A stretch of 64,000 nt of DNA from contig CAUYUJ010003059.1 in assembly GCA_963575745.1 (NCBI GenBank), forward strand, positions 1 through 64,000, written 5' to 3'. The DNA is from Prorocentrum cordatum (taxonomy: Eukaryota; Sar; Dinophyceae; Prorocentrales; Prorocentraceae). The first letter of the stretch is position 1, and each line of letters starts with the position of its first letter. The translations under genes were made by a program, and so were the position numbers. The notes under the pieces were generated by a model. The model was given only the letters and a program-made list of their open reading frames with translations, did no database searches and had not been told where the DNA came from. Positions 38,451 through 49,378 of the stretch are shown in pieces.

Positions 38451-41264
38451 CTATGGTTGGATAGTGCCTCCGCCTCTGCTCCCAGCGCTGCAATTGATGA
38501 CAGCGAGCGCCGCGAAGACGAAACGCGCACGGGGGGGGGCGAAGGATGGCCCGTGGCTGCCAGAACTGGGATGCGAGAGTGCCTTGAGCCCCGGTGGGGG
38601 GCCCCGGCCCGTGGCACAGGCAGGCCCCCGCGCGCGCCCAGGGCCGCCGTGTCCGGTCGCGGCCAAGACGAAGCGCGCACGGGGGGGAGGCGAAGAAAAG
38701 CCCTTGGCAGCCAGAACGGGGATGCGAGGGCGCCTTGACCCCCCGAGGGAGGCCCTGGGCCCGAGGTACAGCAGCCCCCGCGTGCGCCCAGGGCCGCAGG
38801 GTCCGGATGCATCCCTATCGCAGGCCGCGTTTTGCTGGGCAGCAACGGGCCTGCTGCCAGTGACCATCCTCCTCGCACCTGGTCCCCGCGCGTGCGATGC
38901 CACGATTTGGGGCGGCAACGGAAACTGCGGGGAGACGGCCGGCCATTGTTTTTTGCCCTTCCTGGGTGCCCGGTGGCCCTTTGCCGCGCGGCGACCCCTG
39001 CTCGCTCCGCCGCTTCGACCCGGGCGCAGATGCCACGGCCGAGTCCAGTCGACGTCGAGGCCCAGCGCGTCGCTGACGACCCGTACGTCGCACTTGTGGC
39101 TGCGGAAGGATTCCAGGAGGAGGCGGCAGGTTTGCGGGTCGCGCCGAAGCGGGTCGCGCCGAAGCGGGTCGAGCGCGCCTTTGCTGCCAGGCACGGACTG
39201 CCGCTTGGCGAAAGCATGCCAGGTGCCTGTGAACATTGTTGCCAGTGTGACTTGGAGCCGCCCCATGGCCTCGCCGGGTGTCTCCCCGGGCAGGTCCCAC
39301 TGGATGTTGTTGATTTCTGTTTTGCACAGCTGCTGCCCCGCGTCGGGGTCCGCGGGCTCTGGCCATTGGCGCGGGTCAAGCCATTGGTGCTGCCGTGTAT
39401 CCTGGCCGCAAGTCTCCAGCGCACCCGCCTCGCTGTCCTGGCCGGAGCTCGCGATCTGCTCGCGACAGTTCCAGCTGCACGCCTGGCGGGGTTCCGCGGG
39501 GAGAGGCGGGCCGCGCGGTTGGCCGCCGGGCTGTGCCAGGCGCGCGCGCGTGCCAGAGCACAAGATTCTCTGTCAGTCGTGCCCTGGACGTCTGGAGAGA
39601 GCGCCCGGGGTTCGCCGCCCGTTAGAGCGGGTTCACTGGCAGGGGAAGGGGGGCGAATAGGCGCGAAGGGGTTTCTCCCGACGAGCCAATGGATGGTTTC
39701 GCTGTCCTGCGTCTGGACGGTTGGTCCATGGCCCCCCTGATGGGTCTGCGGCGCCCCCAGAGGCCTGCTGACGGTCTGTTTGTTTTGAAGGGGAGGGGGG
39801 GGGGGGGGCACGGCATGGCAAGCGAGCCCCTGTTGTTCCGGGATCTCGCTTAGCTGACTGTCGCGGCTGCCGTCGGCACTTTCGGGGGCCACCCCCTGCC
39901 CACCCGGCTCTAATCCAGAAACACGGACGAAGGCTCGTGCCACTTCCGCACCTTCAGAGGCTTCCGCCGCTTCGGGCCCCCGATACTCCGCGGCCTCCGC
40001 AGCCTCCGCCGACTCCGCCGCGGCCCCCCTCTCCTTTTCTCTGCGCCGCTGCTGCTGCTGAGGGAGCATGGGTACCTCTGAGTCTTCTCGCGGGTTCTGC
40101 TGGCTCCCAGAGGTGCCTAGGAGGCTGTCAGGGAGCAGGGGCCCCGCCTTCTGGTCGTCAGAGAGGGTACTTTGAGGCTCGCGGGTCTCTCGTCCCCGGG
40201 GAGGGTCTGCTGCTGCTGGGGCTGCTGTTGCTGCTGCTGCAGCACCTGTCGCTGGTGGTGCGGCTGTGTTTGTGGGTGATGCGGCGGTTGCTGTGGCTGC
40301 TGAGGGGGGTGTTGTTGCTGCTGCAGCTGCGGGGTGCTGTTGCTGCAGCACCTGTAGCTGCTGCGCTGCGGCTGTGGTCGGGGGTGCTGCCGCTGTCGCA
40401 GCCGCTGCTGCGGTTGCCGCTGCTGCTGCTGGAGCTGCCGGGGTATGTTGCTGATGCTGCTGCTGCGGCTGTTGCTGCTGCTGCTGCTGCCCTGCTGCTG
40501 CGGCTGCTGCTGTTGCTGCTGTCGCGGCTGCAGTTGCAGCAGCTGCGGCTGCTGCTGCAGGTACTGCTGCTGCGGCTGCTGCTGCCGCCGCTGCTGCTGC
40601 GGCTGTTGTTGCTGCTGCTGTCGCTGCTGCCGCTGCTGCTGCTCCTGCAGGTACAGCTGCAGCGGCGGCGGCCGCGGCGCCCGCGGCGGCGGGCCCAAGG
40701 GCGGCCGCGCGGGACGGCGGCCGCGGCGCCGGCTGCGCGACCCGCGGCCGCCGCGGCGGCCGCCTCCGCCACGGCGGCGGCGGCGGCGGCGGCGGCAGCC
40801 GCAGCGCCGGCGGCCGCAGGGCGGCGGCGGCGGCGCCGGCCGCCGAGCCCGCGGCGCCGGCCCCAGCGGCGCCGGCGCGCCGGCGGCGCCCGCGGCGCCC
40901 GCGGCCCCGCCGCGGCGGCGGCACCAGCGTCGCGCCCAGCGCCCACGGCGCCATCGGCGCTGGCGGCACCGCGCCGCCGTCTGCGTCGTGCCGAAGCAGT
41001 CTCCAGGGACTGCGCCTGAGGTGCGCGGACTGCGCCGCGGCCCGCCCGCGTCGGCGGCCGGCCGGCGGCCTCCGGAGGCGGCCAGCCTGCGGCGGCCTGC
41101 CAGGCGGCCCTCGGCCGCGGCGTCGCCCCGCCGAGGGAAGCTGCAGCCTCCGCCCACTGGTCAGAGGGGGGCGCCCTCGGCCCCATTGCTCTCCTGCCTG
41201 CTGCCAGCGGCCGGAAGAGCCTGCGGCAGCGCGGCCGTTCCAGCCCCCACGAATGCAGAGCCAT
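38375..41264 (-). CDS. Ala/Gln-rich hypothetical protein with relict-spliced-leader 5' end, copy 2 (frame shifted)
   Basis: Same locus as 10918-13806, starting at the equivalent ATG (41264). The GC-extreme segment (about 40740-40925) has a different arrangement and is 1 nt longer than in copy 1. The start frame therefore continues into a Ser/Gly/Arg-rich translation of the CAG tract and ends at 40158. The Ala-run frame in this copy instead joins a frame running back to 41773 through the relict leaders and the acceptor element, which I consider accidental. Either one copy is broken or the GC-extreme segment is misassembled in one of them. Confidence 0.45.
38451..39563 (-). CDS. Probable 3' coding part of the Ala/Gln-rich gene, copy 2
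   Basis: Identical in sequence to 10994-12106. Conservation is uninformative because the two units are nearly identical throughout. Confidence 0.45.
   Translation of the reverse strand: MCSGTRARLAQPGGQPRGPPLPAEPRQACSWNCREQIASSGQDSEAGALETCGQDTRQHQWLDPRQWPEPADPDAGQQLCKTEINNIQWDLPGETPGEAMGRLQVTLATMFTGTWHAFAKRQSVPGSKGALDPLRRDPLRRDPQTCRLLLESFRSHKCDVRVVSDALGLDVDWTRPWHLRPGRSGGASRGRRAAKGHRAPRKGKKQWPAVSPQFPLPPQIVASHARGPGARRMVTGSRPVAAQQNAACDRDASGPCGPGRTRGLLYLGPRASLGGSRRPRIPVLAAKGFSSPPPRARFVLAATGHGGPGRARGPACATGRGPPPGLKALSHPSSGSHGPSFAPPRARFVFAALAVINCSAGSRGGGTIQP
40202..40657. repeat. CTG/CAG trinucleotide tract, copy 2
   Basis: Identical counterpart of 12745-13200. Confidence 0.88.
40658..40978. repeat. 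Extreme-GC segment (GGC/GCC-rich), copy 2
   Basis: Counterpart of 13201-13520, one base longer and rearranged in the middle. Confidence 0.8.
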
Positions 41265-41316
41265 CGCGGCCGAGAAGTAGCAGCTCCGGCAGGCGCGCAC
41301 CTGAAAGGGGGGCGTG

Positions 41317-41379
41317 CTCGAGCCGAGATGGCTTGAGCCAAGGGGGCTTGAGCCAGGCTTGAGCCAGAGGGGCTACGGA
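41317..41379 (-). other. Four contiguous relict trans-spliced leaders, copy 2
   Basis: Identical to 13859-13921, so the retroposition events predate the 27-kb tandem duplication. Confidence 0.88.
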
Positions 41380-41381
41380 CG

Positions 41382-41410
41382 CTGGTGGGGGGCACTTTTT
41401 TTGTTCGGCG
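41382..41410 (-). promoter_or_regulatory. GTATCCCCACCAG-type element at the relict-SL gene, copy 2
   Basis: Identical to 13924-13952, again directly upstream of the relict spliced leaders. Confidence 0.6.
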
Positions 41411-41437
41411 GCCCGCAAGGAAAAGTCCAGAGGGCGC

Positions 41438-41940
41438 GTCAATCACAGGCAATGGGGCGCAATGCCAGATAATTAGCGAGGGCCAGGCCACGCAAGAAGG
41501 AAGCCGCCAAGAGGGCGCCAACCCACGCACGCGCAACACGTAGAACAGGACGACAGCGGCACCATGCCAGAATATTAGACCGACCGACCCGACAACAGCC
41601 GACCAGACCAGCAGGCGAACACATACCCTGCACGGGACAAATTCTAGAGAGCGGACCGCCCTGACGACAGCCAGCCGCGCCGGCAGGAAGGCACACAACC
41701 AACCCTGCACGAAACAAATACCAGAAGGCCAGGCGGCGAGAGAAGGAAGGCAGCCGAGAGGGCGCCAACCCACGCACGCGCAGCATGCAAACCGGGACGA
41801 CTGAGGCGCCCACCCAGAATATTAGTCGGGCTGCCCTAACAACAGCCGAACACACGGACACGCAGGCGCACGCCCCACGAGACATGGCCAGGAAGCAATG
41901 CGCGCCAAGGAAGAAGGCCGCGATGCAAGCCGGCCTCTAA
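41438..41940. repeat. 247-bp imperfect duplication, copy 2
   Basis: Identical counterpart of 13980-14480. Confidence 0.75.
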
Positions 41941-42056
41941 AAGGCGGCGAAAAAGGGGGCGGCACGAGCGTGGCGCAGCGGGGGGGCCAACGGCCAGCCG
42001 CCACAGAACACCAAAGTGAGAGCCCAGGCAGACGATGCGGGACCAGGCGATTGTGA

Positions 42057-44118
42057 CCAAGGCCGAAGTGAGCCGTGGGATGGGTCATTTCAGCCAGGCC
42101 TACGGGCTAAGCCCACGACAGTGGGGGCCTCAGGAGTGAAACTGAGCACCTGGCTCCCAGGTGGGCCAAGGGCGAAGAAAGGGGGAGGCGGCAGAAGAAC
42201 GAAGGAGGGGTAGAAAAGCAGGTGGCCTCACTCACTGAGCACCATGTGCTCGCTGGCGAGTCGACAGGGCCCAATCACGGGCGGACACCACATCACCGTG
42301 CCCGAGTCAGACAGGTCTGCCACGCCGGGGGGCAACGTCGGCCAGGAGAAGCGCGAACCTGGCACAATATGCACCACATGAACTGGAAGTCGCACTCCAG
42401 AGCGACGGCGCCGAAGAGCGGAACGGCCAAGACGAGGAGGGCCAGGCCTGCAAGACGCCACTGGCCGAAAGCCCACGCCATCCAAGCGAGCACAGCATCA
42501 TCCCGCAATGCGAGAGGGAAGCACCTCATCCCCAGGAGGTGTCCCAAGGTATTGGCCAGAGCCACGCTGCGGGCGTCGTCACCCCTCAGAAGTCGCTGGC
42601 GGCGTCAGGAGGGGAGGAGAGGAGGCGCGGCCGATAGCCGCAGAACATTTGAATAAATGGAGAGGAGGCGTCGGATGCAAACGCCCCCAGACGAGGACCC
42701 AACACGCGAAGTGGGCAAGTCGCGGCGCGCGGCGCCGTCGAGGGGGGGGAGAATCCACGCGGGCAAGGCCGTCGGACTTCAGGAGCGCGGAGCGCATGGG
42801 GGGGGCCCTTGGCCCGCCGCCCCGGCCATTCAAAGAGAGCGCCCCAGCGGGCGACGCGGGCCCATGACAGCGACGCCAAAGAGAGCCGTGGGCAGGGTCA
42901 TTGCAGCCAGACCGCACGGGCTCAGAGCCCAAGGAATACCGTGGGGGGTCAAAAGCAGTGCGAGCGTGCACCTCGCCCCCAGGAGGTAGCATGCGCATTA
43001 AGGCCGGGGCCTGTCACTGCGGTGAAACGAGCCCCCTTCATGAAGGGACATCCCACTGCCGTTGCGGCCCGCGGGGGGCCATCTGTCCCCGGCGTCATCC
43101 CCTCACCCGAGGCTTGCCTGTGGGCGGCCAAGGGACTTACTATGACCATGGTGGCCCCTTCCTATGTGGAGCAGGTCTGTGAACGTCACACGTGGTCGGT
43201 CCGACACCATAGTCGACGAGGGCGTCAGGAGGGAGGGGAGGGAGGCGCAGCCGATAGCCGCAGAGCATTTGAATAAAAGGGGGGAGATGAGCCAGAGGCT
43301 CGCACCGTTATTGAGGACCCAACACGCGCGGTGGGCATGTCGTCGGCGCGTGGCGCCGCCTGGCGGGTGAGAGCCAACAGCGCGGGGCAGTCGGACGTCG
43401 AGGGTGCGGAGCGCATGCGGGGGGGGGCCTGAGGCCTGCCGCCCAGCCGTCCGAAGTGCGCGCTCTGTCGGGCGAATCGGGCTCATGTCCTCGTGGACAA
43501 GGCCAGAGTGAGCCGCGGGCAGGATTATTGCAGCCACACCACACGAGCTAAGGGCCCAAGAGGACCTGCGGGAGTCTATACGCTATGTGAGTTGTGCACC
43601 TCACTCCCAGGAGGTGACACGGGCATGAAGGTTGCTGCCTGTCACTGCGGTGAAACGGGCCCCCCCTTGGTCACGGGACAGCTCTTAGGCGATGTGGCCC
43701 GAGGGGGTCTTCCGCCCGCGCCATCTCGCCCTCCCCGGATGCGTGTCTGTGCGCCGCAAAGGGGCGCTCGAGGACCATGGGGCTGCCGACCCATTCGGCC
43801 CCGCATGGCACGTCGGGGGCCCATGTGGCCCACAGAGTCAGCGCGATGGATGCCACTCTGTATAGTTGGGTGGCCGCTGCACCCAGCTGACCGAGGTCGC
43901 TCTCTTCAAGAAAGCACGCTTTGCGCCCCGAGACAGGCTGAGTGGCAACACGGAGTATCGACATGAACGGGGGGAAGGTGAGCAATGCCGCGGCCTGGGG
44001 TTCCGTGGGTGTGGAACGAGGCTCGAGCCGTAGACGTGCACTGACAATCGCCCGACGGGGAGCCAAGGGAGCGGGACAGCGACCGGGAGCGTGACCCTTG
44101 GCCGCGTGGCCCTCGATG
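42057..44118. repeat. Three degenerate repeats of about 620-800 bp, copy 2
   Basis: Identical counterpart of 14599-16660. Confidence 0.7.
42293..42565 (-). CDS. Membrane-like coding fragment, copy 2
   Basis: Identical to 14835-15107. Confidence 0.3.
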   Translation of the reverse strand: MALANTLGHLLGMRCFPLALRDDAVLAWMAWAFGQWRLAGLALLVLAVPLFGAVALECDFQFMWCILCQVRASPGRRCPPAWQTCLTRAR

Positions 44119-44169
44119 ACGGGGCGAGCCTTTCCTGGGCCTGGAGCCGAGACCTCGCGTCTTGGCCAT
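43906..44169 (-). CDS. Candidate 5' exon, Arg/Ser-rich hypothetical protein, copy 2
   Basis: Identical to 16448-16711, with the equivalent ATG at 44169. Confidence 0.35.
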   Translation of the reverse strand: MAKTRGLGSRPRKGSPRHRGPRGQGSRSRSLSRSLGSPSGDCQCTSTARASFHTHGTPGRGIAHLPPVHVDTPCCHSACLGAQSVLS

Positions 44170-44195
44170 ACCCGACGGCGTCACTTGCGGTCGAA

Positions 44196-44246
44196 CTGGT
44201 GGGGATACTTCTTTTTTTTACAGCCGCAGGCGGAAGCGCCTGCGGC
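44196..44246 (-). promoter_or_regulatory. GTATCCCCACCAG-type element with perfect hairpin, copy 2
   Basis: Identical to 16738-16788; the hairpin is at 44223-44246. Confidence 0.6.
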
Positions 44247-44322
44247 GAACAGTCACGGTCGGGCTGCGGCCGCGACTAAATTCCCGAGCGCGCGCGGGGC
44301 CGCGGATCAGGCGGCAAGCAGC

Positions 44323-44563
44323 GGCAACCCAGGGCGTCTGAGAGGCCAGAGGTCGTGCAACCCCAGGGAGTCTGAAAGGTCAGTCACCTGAGACGGTCGC
44401 GCAAGCTGCAACCCAGGGAGTCTGAAAGGTCAGCCCTCGGGCGAGCCAGGCGCAGCCAAAATGGCGCGCAGTACGTCCCAGGCCGCGACCGAGTAGAGAC
44501 GACCGCGCGGTAGGGAACGGCCCCCGTGCGGGAAAGTCAACCCAGGGAGTCTGACGGGCATGG
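44323..44563. repeat. CCCAGGGAGTCTGA motif cluster, copy 2
   Basis: Identical counterpart of 16865-17105. Confidence 0.65.
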
Positions 44564-44838
44564 GCAGGCAGTAACTGGTGACGGCGTCCAGCAGGAGAAA
44601 GGTTCTGACGGCGCCAGCGAACCGTCGCAGCATCAGAGAAAGCATCCACGCAAGGGGAAGCCTAAGCCAGAGCAGTCAAAGGAGACCCAACCACTGCTGA
44701 GCGATGCGCCTGCGCACAGAGGACCAGCGAACTGGTCAGGACGCAGTAGGGGTACACGGGTAGCCACAGCGAGAACGCGGGGTCGCTCGGGAGTGACGTA
44801 CACCGAACAACTATGTGACGTAGCGCCAGGCGACTAAC

Positions 44839-45249
44839 TCAACCATGTGGGGGCGCTCGGAAGGACAACAACCGTCGTATACCCAAGACAGCAAGTCCCT
44901 CACAGTCACAGAGTCCCAGGGAGTTCCGCACACCTGAATGCGCGGGAGAGCAACGAGGAAGAGCCGGACCGTCATACTCCGAAACCGTGCAGCAGCCAGG
45001 GTAGTGACGCGTGGCATCGGTGGGCGGAACTGATCGGGCGAGGCCGTCGGCCCAGTCAGAGAGGCGGCGGGCCAGGTGAGTCTTCCGCCCTTCGGCGTAG
45101 CAAACCGCGACGATGGACCGCCCATCCATCCGTGTCTCGTTACTCCCAGGAGAATGGGGTAGGACGGCTGAAGGCCGTAGTAACTTTGAAGCCCCGGGGA
45201 GAGTGCGCAGTTCTGGGCACGGGGCGGAAACCGCCACGTCGTCGGCCAC
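44839..45249 (-). CDS. Small minus-strand ORF (136 aa), copy 2
   Basis: Identical to 17381-17791. Confidence 0.25.
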   Translation of the reverse strand: MADDVAVSAPCPELRTLPGASKLLRPSAVLPHSPGSNETRMDGRSIVAVCYAEGRKTHLARRLSDWADGLARSVPPTDATRHYPGCCTVSEYDGPALPRCSPAHSGVRNSLGLCDCEGLAVLGIRRLLSFRAPPHG

Positions 45250-45708
45250 AGAAGCTGCGCGCCAGGCAGGCCCGCCAGGGTGAAAACAGCTTCAGTGGGG
45301 CACGGGGCCACTATGGCCACACGCAACACGAGGTAGCAGTGTGGACGGTATTGCTGGCACACGCACTCGGGTCCAAAGGCAGGAAGTGCGTGTACCAGGA
45401 GGGGCGGCGGAATGCTGCAAGCGGGTCCGAAGTCCAAAGCACGGCTGAAGGCCGTCGTCTGATAGAGAATCCCAGGGTGCAGGTACGCTCAGGAGTGAGC
45501 CCCGATCGGCCCCAGGGCAGCTTAGCCGAGCACAGGACCATTCGGGCCACTGGTGAGAACCACTACAGCGGGGCCAGGGGCCAGCTAGGGTCTGCAGGCT
45601 ATGCCCCCCTACGCAGCGAGGCAGATGGTATTGCTGGTCGGCACACTTGGGACCAAAGGCAGGAAGTGCGCGGACCAGGGAGGGTGGGCAGCCTGGCTGG
45701 TCGTCGGG
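45158..45708. repeat. Imperfect 280-bp duplication, copy 2
   Basis: Identical counterpart of 17700-18250. Confidence 0.7.
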
Positions 45709-48111
45709 TCTGCCTCCCCCCCGCTTGCCACCCGTCTGCCAGCGATCGTCGCGCCAGCCTTCACTCCAGTCGCTCTGCCAGCTACCCCAGGTGCCCCAGG
45801 AGCTCGTAGCACGGTCTCGCCAGCTGCTCTGCTGGAGGTTGCCCTTGCCCCTGCCGCCGGGTCGGGCGTGTCGCAGGTAGTCGGCCCGCAGTTTGTCCCA
45901 GTCAATGTGATAGCCGCACCTCGCGCCCATCAGGCAGGCGTTGTACCCGCAGCCCTTCCAGTCGTCAAGGAACTTGTTGATGGTCGCTTCCGCGTGCTGT
46001 CTCGGGTCTGATTTGGGCCCCCTGGATCCAGGGCGCCAAATGCGCTGCGTGTGCGCGGTCCACAGCGCGCGGAAAACTGCGCCCAACTCCGACTGGTACC
46101 TGGCGAGGCGTCTGGCGGGTGTCTCGTCGCTACGCTCCAAATCCACCGTGCCCAGCCAGACCTTGTACATGGGCCCCCCATGTGAGTCGGTCAACAGGTT
46201 GAGCGCATCGCGCTCCGTCGAGCCTGTTGGGCGAGGGTAGGTAGGTCTATATCCAGGGACCTGTGGGGTACGCAGTGGGGGGCGCTCGGTCCGCACGTCG
46301 CCCCTGTCGCGGGCGCTCTCATCGTCCTCAGATCCCCTGGCAACACTGGTGTTTTGGTCGGGGTTAGCCGGGCCATCCCCGGCAGCAGTCGGGTCACGTT
46401 CGGAGCCGGGTTCAGAACTGTCTGCCGATGGGCTCCGCTGAGGCGCCTTGTCGCCTGGGCCGTTCTCGTCGACCTCCGTGGCCGAGTCCGAGCAGGATAC
46501 AGGAGGAGGGGGCTCGCCTTCTCCGTAGTCGGGTGGCTCCACCTTCTCCGTAGGGGGGATCACGTCTTCACCGCTCTCGTCCTTGACCGTGTGGTCGGGC
46601 GGGTCCGGGAGGCCCAGACGGGAGTCATTGTCTCTCGTGCCCAGGGACTTGTCTGTGTCGGCCGCCGTAGGGGTGTCCGGCCTGTCCTCACTCATGGTCT
46701 GCACGACTGGTGGAGGTGACTCGGCCAAGGAAGTGATGGACGTGGAGGCGAGGGCATCGGCACTGAGGCTGAGTAGGAAGCTCGTCAGCGCGCCCACTTC
46801 GTGTCTGATAGGACTAAGGCCACTTGCCGGGGCCAGGGTCGCGGCGCACCTCACCCAGGCCTCCCCATGCTTCTCGCCGTCGGTGAGGTGGGCGACGACT
46901 CGCGCAGCGGCCACCCGCTTACCCTCCCAGCGCTGGTTGGGCGGGACGCAGTTCTCAGGGATGCATTGGACGTACACCGTCCTGAGAAAATCAGTCAGAC
47001 GCCCGTCCGGCCAGGAGGTTTCATCACAACTCTGCTCTGGGATGCTGCTGTTGCGGTTGGTGAAACAGAACTGTCTCCAGGTGTAGTCCAGCCCAGGGTG
47101 GAAGTCACGGAGGTAGGTCACGAGCTGTCGCTGTGCGGACAGTCCTCCACTGCCTGGTCCGCTCCTGGGGTCGTTTGGGCCCAGCGTGGGGTTGTTGACG
47201 TCCCTGTTGTCCAGGAGCGGGCCCTGCGGTACTGGCAGGTCTGGCAGGAGCTCCATGAGCTGTGCTAGGGACCTGGGAGCTCGCTCAGCCGCGGCGGCCG
47301 CACCACCCGCGGCGCTAGACCCAAGGAGGTTGCTCGCTCCGGCCTTGGTGAAGCGATCCTGGGCCTTGGCGTCCGCGCCTAGCCACGGGAGAGACTCCCA
47401 TATGTCCACTGATACATCAGCTCCGATCTGGCTGCTGAGCGTCGGAAGGACAGGGGCCTCGGCTGGGTATAGCGCTCTAAAATCCCAATCCAGGATGTGG
47501 TCCAGGGTAGCAGGACCGATGTTCCATACCGGGACCAGGCAGCGTCGACAGCACCAGGTGGCGTTCCACTTGCGTTCCCACCAGGCTATGGCTCGTTTGT
47601 CGATGGGAGGCAGCCCTGCCTGCTCAGGCACCCCTATCCCTTCCGCTGGCTTCCATATGAAGCAGCCCAGGGGCGGGGCTCCTGCTTTCCAGACGAGGAG
47701 CGGAGCCCCCGGGGGGCATGTGTCGCACCGAGCGGAGTAGCTCTGGCTCTGGGCAGCTTTGAGGCCGAACCGTTCGTCTCGGATCCGTAGGATGGGAATG
47801 GTGGTGATGGCACGCTCAGGGATCTTCATGCCCATCGGCGTCATGATGAGGTCCGATAGCGTTCTGGTGTCCGCCTGGGGGCTGCATCCGTAGCCGAGTG
47901 GGAGGTGACCCGGGGAGGGGAGAGCATCCGCCTTGTCGTTGCTAGCGGAACCCATCCTCTGCTGCTCGTGTTCCTTGACCTTGTCGGCAATCGTCGCCCC
48001 TGTCGGAGCTGGAATGCCCTGATCCTCCAGGTGTCGAATCCAGCAGGTCTCGCAGTGCCATCCCATGTTAGCGCCGTTGAGGTAGGCCTGGGGCCTATTC
48101 TGAGCGACCAT
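45292..48111 (-). CDS. Large hypothetical protein with Cys-pair motifs (939 aa), copy 2
   Basis: Same length and same translation as 17834-20653, with the equivalent ATG at 48111. An open frame of this size in mixed-composition sequence is the second best coding evidence in the window after the SRCR/GDPHL gene. Confidence 0.65.
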   Translation of the reverse strand: MVAQNRPQAYLNGANMGWHCETCWIRHLEDQGIPAPTGATIADKVKEHEQQRMGSASNDKADALPSPGHLPLGYGCSPQADTRTLSDLIMTPMGMKIPERAITTIPILRIRDERFGLKAAQSQSYSARCDTCPPGAPLLVWKAGAPPLGCFIWKPAEGIGVPEQAGLPPIDKRAIAWWERKWNATWCCRRCLVPVWNIGPATLDHILDWDFRALYPAEAPVLPTLSSQIGADVSVDIWESLPWLGADAKAQDRFTKAGASNLLGSSAAGGAAAAAERAPRSLAQLMELLPDLPVPQGPLLDNRDVNNPTLGPNDPRSGPGSGGLSAQRQLVTYLRDFHPGLDYTWRQFCFTNRNSSIPEQSCDETSWPDGRLTDFLRTVYVQCIPENCVPPNQRWEGKRVAAARVVAHLTDGEKHGEAWVRCAATLAPASGLSPIRHEVGALTSFLLSLSADALASTSITSLAESPPPVVQTMSEDRPDTPTAADTDKSLGTRDNDSRLGLPDPPDHTVKDESGEDVIPPTEKVEPPDYGEGEPPPPVSCSDSATEVDENGPGDKAPQRSPSADSSEPGSERDPTAAGDGPANPDQNTSVARGSEDDESARDRGDVRTERPPLRTPQVPGYRPTYPRPTGSTERDALNLLTDSHGGPMYKVWLGTVDLERSDETPARRLARYQSELGAVFRALWTAHTQRIWRPGSRGPKSDPRQHAEATINKFLDDWKGCGYNACLMGARCGYHIDWDKLRADYLRHARPGGRGKGNLQQSSWRDRATSSWGTWGSWQSDWSEGWRDDRWQTGGKRGGGRPDDQPGCPPSLVRALPAFGPKCADQQYHLPRCVGGHSLQTLAGPWPRCSGSHQWPEWSCARLSCPGADRGSLLSVPAPWDSLSDDGLQPCFGLRTRLQHSAAPPGTRTSCLWTRVRVPAIPSTLLPRVACGHSGPVPH

Positions 48112-48161
48112 CTGGCGCGTGTCGTCGGAGATCCACGTGCCATCGGGGGAGCGTAGCTGAA

Positions 48162-48174
48162 CTGGTGGGGATAC
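48162..48174 (-). promoter_or_regulatory. GTATCCCCACCAG element upstream of the 939-aa gene, copy 2
   Basis: Identical to 20704-20716. Confidence 0.6.
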
Positions 48175-48272
48175 GCGATGCGTCGAGAATTCCACAAACG
48201 GCGCTTGCACTTTAGGAATCTTACTTGGTTTAAAAAGGAATTGGGCCTGTGTGTCGGTCAGGCCGGCTTGCT

Positions 48273-48458
48273 GTCACCGTCGCCGCCCGTCGCCGCCGTC
48301 CGTCGCCGCTGCTTCTGGGCCTGGGTGTCAGTCGCCGCGCTCGTCGTCGCCGCCCGTCGCCGCCGTCCGTCGCCGCTCCGTTGCGCCTGGGTGTTGGTCG
48401 ACAGGCTGGTGGTCACCGTCGCCGCATCGTCGCCGCCCGTCGCCGCAGCCCCGTGCCC
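48273..48458. repeat. GTCGCCGCC-rich dispersed repeat A, copy 2
   Basis: Identical to 20815-21000. Confidence 0.8.
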
Positions 48459-48462
48459 CCCC

Positions 48463-49003
48463 CGCGTTGTATCGCAATCGAGTGCAATCGATTGCAATAG
48501 GTTGCGCCACATGGGTTGCAACACATAGATTACATAACACCGAATGCACCACCTGTATTGCGCTAAGTAGCTTACGCCACGTAGCACTACATACCTCACA
48601 CCTCGTGGCTCACACCGCATATGTTGCACCACAAAGCTTACACCACAATATGTTGTACCAGGTCGATTGCACACATAACTTATACCACCTACTATTGCAC
48701 CACATGTAGTGCCCTGCCTCGCTCACGCCCCGTAGATGTGACCACATTAAATTCACACCATGGCTTACACCACATTGCTCACGCCACACAGATGAGCACG
48801 TTAGCTAGACACATACTGCACCACATAGATTGCACCACACATATTGCATCACATAGATTGCACAACTTAGAGTGCACGCCACGCATGTTGCAACACAAAG
48901 CTCCACTACACGTGTTGCACCACGTAGATTGCACCACAACGCTTACACCACATAGACAGCACCACATCAGATTGCACCACGTAGACTGCACCCCGCAAGT
49001 ATG
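48463..49003. repeat. TTGCACCACATAGA satellite, copy 2
   Basis: Same satellite with two single-base differences from copy 1 (21069 C versus 48527 A, and a T/C change near 21208/48670). Confidence 0.85.
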
Positions 49004-49378
49004 CTAGAACGTACTGCTAGAAGTTGCAAAGATCCCCTTTTCCTGACCCTCTCGGCTTAAGATTGTTCCAAGAGGGCGTTCGAAGAGCTTAAAAGGAACC
49101 AAATTAGCCCAAGGAGGGGCGCGCCAAACAAACGGACGGCTCAGGACGGGGGTAGGGAAGCGCCTTAAGACGGGCCAAGACGGACCAAGGACAGCACAAA
49201 AGAGCCCCTGCATGGCCCAAGAAAGCCCTAAGAGACCGCCAATGCAGCCTCGAGGGAACCACACACGGCCGAGAGGGGCCAAAGACAGCCTCGAAGCTGC
49301 CCAAAACAGCCCCACGACGACCCAAAGACGGTCCGAAAGGAACACAAGACAGCCCCAAGATGGCCTGGGCAGGCATCC
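49004..49378. repeat. CCAAGAC spacer, second occurrence in unit, copy 2
   Basis: Identical to 21546-21920. Confidence 0.8.

Noticed and set aside
38375-41773. 1132-codon minus-strand frame in copy 2
   Set aside because: It reads through the GTATCCCCACCAG element and the relict leaders before the expected ATG, and exists only because the GC-extreme segment is 1 nt longer than in copy 1.
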